A stretch of DNA of 48,185 nucleotides from Hypholoma sublateritium FD-334 SS-4 (Eukaryota; Basidiomycota; Agaricomycetes; Agaricales; Strophariaceae): assembly GCA_000827495.1 (NCBI GenBank), contig KN817651.1, positions 1 to 48,185 on the forward strand, in the 5' to 3' direction. Below, one piece after another: positions 43,771 through 48,185 of this stretch. Each line of letters begins with the position of its first letter. The stretch's first letter is position 1. The notes under the pieces were generated by a model. That model was not told the origin of the DNA, made no database searches, and worked only from the letters and a program-made list of their open reading frames with translations. A program made the position numbers and the translations under genes.

Positions 43771-45033
43771 AATCTGCAAGGGAGTAAAGCCGATGTGACG
43801 TGATTAGCTAATTGATCCGAGTCGGCTTGCAGAAGGCTTTTTGCCGCATATGCCGTCTATTGTTTGGCTTGTGCACACGGTCCAGGCTCGTCAAGACGGC
43901 GGCGGCCCAGCGCACGGGGTTCCCGCCTTGTTCCCGCCTCCTTTAATTACTATGGTTCTGCCGCCATCCAGAGTCGCATCAAGCTCGCATGCTCGCATCT
44001 ACTTTGTCGCTGGGTATCATACCGGGTAGCAGTGAGCGGTTCGCCGATGGCCGTGCGCGCAGCGCAGGCTGCGATCAACTTCTGACCTTGTACGTTGGCT
44101 GAGTTGGCTGATAAGTGCCGGTGAATTGAGTGCGAGGCACTGCAGCTACGCCGGACTGCAGGGGAAAGCGGTCAGAGAAGCTCTAGAAGCTCGCCTATCA
44201 ACAATAAAATACTTGGGATAATGTGCATGAAGGAGGAGCAATGTAGGCGCACGGCGAACGCACGGAGCGCATAATCGAGCGCTAGCTGAGCAGAGGGAAG
44301 CGCATCCTGATGATAGCCTAAGCGTGTCTATCCGAAAGCGAGACGTCCAGATAGATAAACTCCCCAGAGGCCCCATTGGCGTAGCATCATGCAGGGCATG
44401 CGCCTATACAAGGCTCTCAAATAGCGCTACCGCTCATAGCCCTTTTCAGACGGCCGCAACCCCATTGGACTGCTTGGTTGGCGTGCTAGTCACGAAGTCT
44501 GAGTCCTCAAGAGCATTTACGCTTAGCGCGTTGATGTGCACAAGTGCAGATACGCCGTCCAACGGAGGAGGTATCACCGCATTCCCTGTGTGAGGGGTGG
44601 AAAGTGCATAGTACGAGGCTTGTCCCCGCATCAGGAAGGCCACACACACTGCGTCTGCAGACCCTGTTGTACACATAACACATTTGTTCACTACTTAGGG
44701 ACGCGTATGGCAGTTATACTGTGCAGAAATAAATTATCTATGCAACTTGCTTAAATCCGGAGATTCCACGCACATAGGGTCATTTTTGTCTTGATATCGC
44801 ACCGCTTTCCAACTTGTCAGAACTTTCAGAACACGTTGAAGGAGTATTTAAATGTTACCCACACATTTCTAGCTTGTCGATTCTCTCTGCGCGCAAGTGG
44901 AGAGTTCTGACAAAAAAGTTGTGCGCACGCCAAGCACACGTCTAGAACATACTGCACGCGCACTCTGACCCCGTTGAGCTTGTTTGGCATAACCTTTAGC
45001 GAGATCGGCATTCGGCCAACTTCGGCATCAGAG
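43771..45033. other. No supported gene
   Basis: Frames shorter than 90 residues occur on both strands with no recognisable motif. The stretch is bordered by the tandem repeat on the left and the long-TIR element on the right. Confidence 0.45.
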
Positions 45034-45544
45034 CACTCAGTCAGGTACCGATGTTAAACCGGGCATATGACACGGTCCAGTGAACGGCTACAGTGTAGCT
45101 GTATCATATGGATTCAGCAGGCCCGCTGAACCGGCAAATCCGCACATACCAAATTAGGTAACCTTTATGTAGCCATATGATATGGTCCAGCGGGCCTGCT
45201 GGAAGTGTGAAATGGCCCACGGACAAGCCTCCGGCAGTACACATAGCTGCACGGCAGCGGAATAATGTTCCTGCACATAAGGCAGGCAATAAAAAATTAT
45301 GCTGCCGGAAACTTGTTGCGCCACAGGCACGGAAAAAAATACCAAAATGTTGCCACTGCCGGAAATTTAAAAATTAGCTTGCCGGAAATACCATGCGCCG
45401 CAGGCCCGGAAAAAATGATAATCTGCCTGTCATGCCTGCCGGCAACAGGCATGAAAATTGTGCACCCATACAGTGCACTGCCGCAATAGGGTATAATATA
45501 TACAGTAACATAGCTTTGCGGAACAGTGTCCGGAACCATACACA

Positions 45545-45785
45545 GTGTGCGGCAACATCACGGAAACTATAAAAAGCTCACCGGCAACACTCCAGCAATT
45601 ATAAAAAGTGCACGGCAACAGCGGAAACTATAAAAAGCGCACGGCAACAGCGGAAACTATAAAAAGCACAGTGGCAATGTACCGGAAATTATAAATAGTG
45701 TGCGGCAACACTGCGGAAATGATAAAATGCTGGCGGAAACACACCAGAAACTATCAAAAGCTCACCGGCAATGCACTTGACATTG
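45545..45785 (+). repeat. Left subterminal tandem array, unit about 29 bp
   Basis: Seven or eight imperfect copies of GCGGAAACTATAAAAAG followed by CGCACGGCAACA run head to tail. Two neighbouring copies at about 45620-45670 are almost identical. Looser versions with GCCGGAAA extend back to about 45300. Confidence 0.7.
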
Positions 45786-46719
45786 AAATTAATGTAAGCA
45801 TTGCCATTGTACACACAGAAATCATGCAGGCAATGGAATTATAACTGTAACTACAGCCATAATGAAATAACAGTATACCTATCAAAAGATTGAGTGTGTA
45901 TTGCAGTTTCTTTAACTATTCATTTTTTGCCACTTGCTAGATGTTTGTATGAATTAGAAAACTCCATATAATTAGCAATAGACAAATTATGTAGCCTATA
46001 ACCATACAGAATTAGATTCTGCAATGAAAATAAAATAGATTGAGATGGTATAGTTCATACAAGATAAAAAGATTCTTCCGTGTATGCTGTGGCCATGATA
46101 CAGACTTCATAAAGTGTGACATAGTTCTTTCTGTAGTTTGCAATGGTGGATTGCACTACCTGAGGAATACTCAACACCTATCCTGCAACGGATTTGAGAC
46201 ATAGATCTGTGTTCAACAGAAAATGTTGCCCCANTACNATGAAAAGCTTGACAAACAGAAGAAATTAGCAACTTGAAGATTGATATAAACATCTGCTGGA
46301 ATCATTTACAAGAACTGAGTTGTTACATTATAATTGCGGTTAACTAAACTGTGATAACTTCACTGCTGGAGTTATTTCTGGGCATATAATTGCAATGTCA
46401 ACCCTATATACAATTATAAATTCAATGCATGAATCACTCATGGGTGTAGGATTACATTTCCCTATTGCCTGAATTGTTTCCGGGAAGAGAATTGTAATTA
46501 TCAATTGCTGGTTGTTGTTTCNGGGCNTGGAATCACAATTCCCTCTTGCCGGAGGTACAATTATCATGCCGCAGAGTTTGCGGGAATTATGGGGCATTTA
46601 ACTATGCAGTACTATGTATCCGCCAAATATTATAGTCAATATATCCCACCACAAAATCTTAATGCTAGGTATACATACACCTAATGCATTTCTAATGGTA
46701 TCATTCCGTCCGGAAGGCA

Positions 46720-47110
46720 GCTGTAATGCTGCAGCAGTGTCCGGAAGCTATTTTGATGCCGGATACACTGCCAGAATCTATTTATAATACACTTTCCGTG
46801 AGCCTTGCCGCACATCATTGCGGGACACCAGACAACACATTGCCGGAATCTATTTATAATATACTTCCCGCGCACCTTGCCGCACACTATGGCAATGTCC
46901 CGACACTCATTTGATGCCACCCGGAAGATATTTTGATGCCGGAAATCATTATAGTGCACTTTCCGTGAGTGTTGCGGGATGNCAGGCATTATCATTCCGC
47001 CCGGTAGGCAAGTGCAATTTCTGTGAGCTATTATGATGCCNAAGTGCACTTTCCGTGAGTTGTNCTGCACTGCACATTAAGTATTGCCGGAAGCTCATTT
47101 AGCTTGCCGC
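46720..47110 (-). repeat. Right subterminal array, inverted relative to the left one
   Basis: Units such as TTGCCGGAATCTATTTATAATA-(C/T)ACTT(T/C)CCG followed by CTTGCCGCACA recur. They read on the plus strand as the reverse complement of the left-array unit. GATGCCGGA and CACTTTCCGTGAG also recur several times. Confidence 0.6.
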
Positions 47111-47562
47111 CAACTTGCCACAGCGTGATTTCCGGGCGGCGGGAAGTTGTTTATAATATATAACCTATTTTGGTAGTGTACCATATTGCCAGATACTTAT
47201 TTATTTTACCACATCCGGCAAGTGATTAGCTTGCCGCCAACCTGCTGCAGCATGATTTCTGGGCAGCGGGAAGTTGTCTTTATATGTAAATATGAAATGC
47301 CTGATATTGCCGCATGCGGGATGCAGCATAATACATTCTTGCCACAGCTTTCCGCAGGTGTGCCGGGGAATAATTGTCATATACAGCGGGCCTGCTGGAC
47401 TGTATCATAAGACTACAGTGTAGTTACTTAAGCAATACTTAATTTGGTAAGTGTTATTTGCTGGCTCAGCGGGGCCGCTGGAGCCACATCATATAGGTAC
47501 AGTGTAGCCGTTCGCTGGACCGTACCATATGGTACTGCCTAACATAGGTATGTGACTCAGTA

Positions 47563-48185
47563 AGGTCATCGCCTCCCGCCGGCCATCCATCCTACCAGTT
47601 CTGAGGCGCTTTCTCTGGAAGTTTCCCAGCTTCTCAGACTACTCAGAATTCTCATATCTTGCCCAGGTACGATGAACTGGGACAACGGAGTGCGCTGTTG
47701 TTAATATCGACGACCCACGCTGGCCGGGGCAACGACGGAGCTTGCCCAGAATGCCGAAGATGGATCTCTGATGCCATCCGTGCCGCTCAGACGGTTGTGG
47801 CAAATAACACCAAAACATCAATTCTTTGTCGTGAAAACAGCTATAATTTTTGCGCAAAACTGTTTTCAAGGTCTCAAAATGTGTGCATATGTACAAAGCG
47901 ATATGGGCGCAACTTGAAAAGACGCTGATAGGGTCGCTTTTAGACTACACGTGGATTTTTGCTTTTCGGAGCATTAAACATGTGTTGAAGGCAGATAACG
48001 AGGAACTGAGACGTGCCCTCNTCAGCAGTTCAAAGAAGGCGGATAATAGAATCAGTTGAGAATGGTCCTAGCTCATGAGTCTGTGACGATGGGAGTTATG
48101 GGCAGCGTCTCTATCAAAGGGCGTTCCTTTGACAAACCGGGAGACAGTACAAAAACTCACTATGAGACTCCAGCGAACCGTTCTA
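47563..48185. other. Unassigned sequence at the window edge
   Basis: Plus-strand frames with some coding character occur, for example WAQLEKTLIGSLLDYTWIF and KADNEELRRAL ending at a stop at 48059. No family is recognised. A gene may continue beyond the window. Confidence 0.3.

Larger units (their letters stand above)
45034..47562. mobile_element. 2.5-kb non-autonomous DNA element with long terminal inverted repeats and repeat arrays
   Basis: The left arm (about 45034-45210) and the reverse complement of the right arm (about 47385-47562) align over some 150-175 bases. Landmarks are the tip (C/T)ACT(C/G)AGTCA, ATGTTA, CATATG, ACGGTCCAG(T/C)GAACGGCTAC, TACCAAATTA and GTCCAGC(G/A)GGCC(T/C)GCTG. 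Inside each arm are arrays of short GGAAACTATAAAAAG-CACGGCAACA units, in opposite orientations in the two halves. The middle (about 45860-46650) is AT-rich and unique. No transposase is encoded. The tip resembles CACTA-type ends only loosely, and no target duplication could be fixed, so the superfamily is open. Confidence 0.7.

Noticed and set aside
45034..45044. CACT(C)AG tip as a CACTA transposon end
   Set aside because: The other end reads TACTGAG, no 3-bp target duplication was found and no transposase is present, so the class was left open.

Overview
The window looks like nuclear DNA of a filamentous basidiomycete, probably an agaricomycete. Introns are about 50-60 bases with GT..AG ends and CTAAC-like branch sites. 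It carries protein families typical of mushrooms (DUF6534 membrane proteins, DUF4419, NACHT-like proteins) and transposons typical of them (KDZ, Plavaka, hAT, Copia, Tad-like LINE). Scattered N bases and one run of Ns (34064-34139) show a draft assembly. All gene models are my own splice reconstructions from the sequence.

Layout. 1-5.5 kb: a truncated Copia element (5' LTR, primer site, gag, minus strand) lies between two diverged copies of a GGGCAACTGCCC-rich repeat, followed by a decayed KDZ transposase. 5.6-9.7 kb: a roughly 200-bp MITE, then two paralogous NACHT-like genes without a recognisable P-loop, arranged head to head as an inverted duplication with matching promoters and introns. 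9.7-14.7 kb: GC-rich decayed DNA with a DUF6534 pseudogene and dispersed copies of a 90-bp coding-like segment. 14.7-16.4 kb: the tail of a Plavaka transposase, head to head with a DUF6698-like gene. 17.1-19 kb: a small membrane ORF, a 5'-truncated LINE and a membrane-protein fragment. 19-21.5 kb: nothing recognisable. 21.5-22.8 kb: a DUF4419 gene with a broken 3' end.

24.0-33.2 kb is the healthy part. It has an intact DUF6534 membrane protein, an intact 11-exon O-acetylhomoserine sulfhydrylase (methionine and cysteine synthesis), an intact Rab18-type GTPase (membrane traffic, lipid droplets), and an intact multi-pass RING-H2 ubiquitin ligase convergent with the Rab gene. These genes do not look functionally linked; they form a normal gene island between transposon-rich flanks.

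33.7-42.5 kb: a hAT-type MITE with a perfect 8-bp target duplication sits in the acidic tail of a host gene. Next comes a membrane-anchored protein gene cut by a complete, apparently intact hAT transposon (984-residue transposase, 15 exons). The other side of that transposon abuts a Copia pol fragment, so its flanks do not match. 43-48.2 kb: a degenerate tandem repeat, then a 2.5-kb element with long terminal inverted repeats and oppositely oriented arrays of short subterminal repeats, with no transposase. No tRNA, rRNA or CRISPR array was seen.
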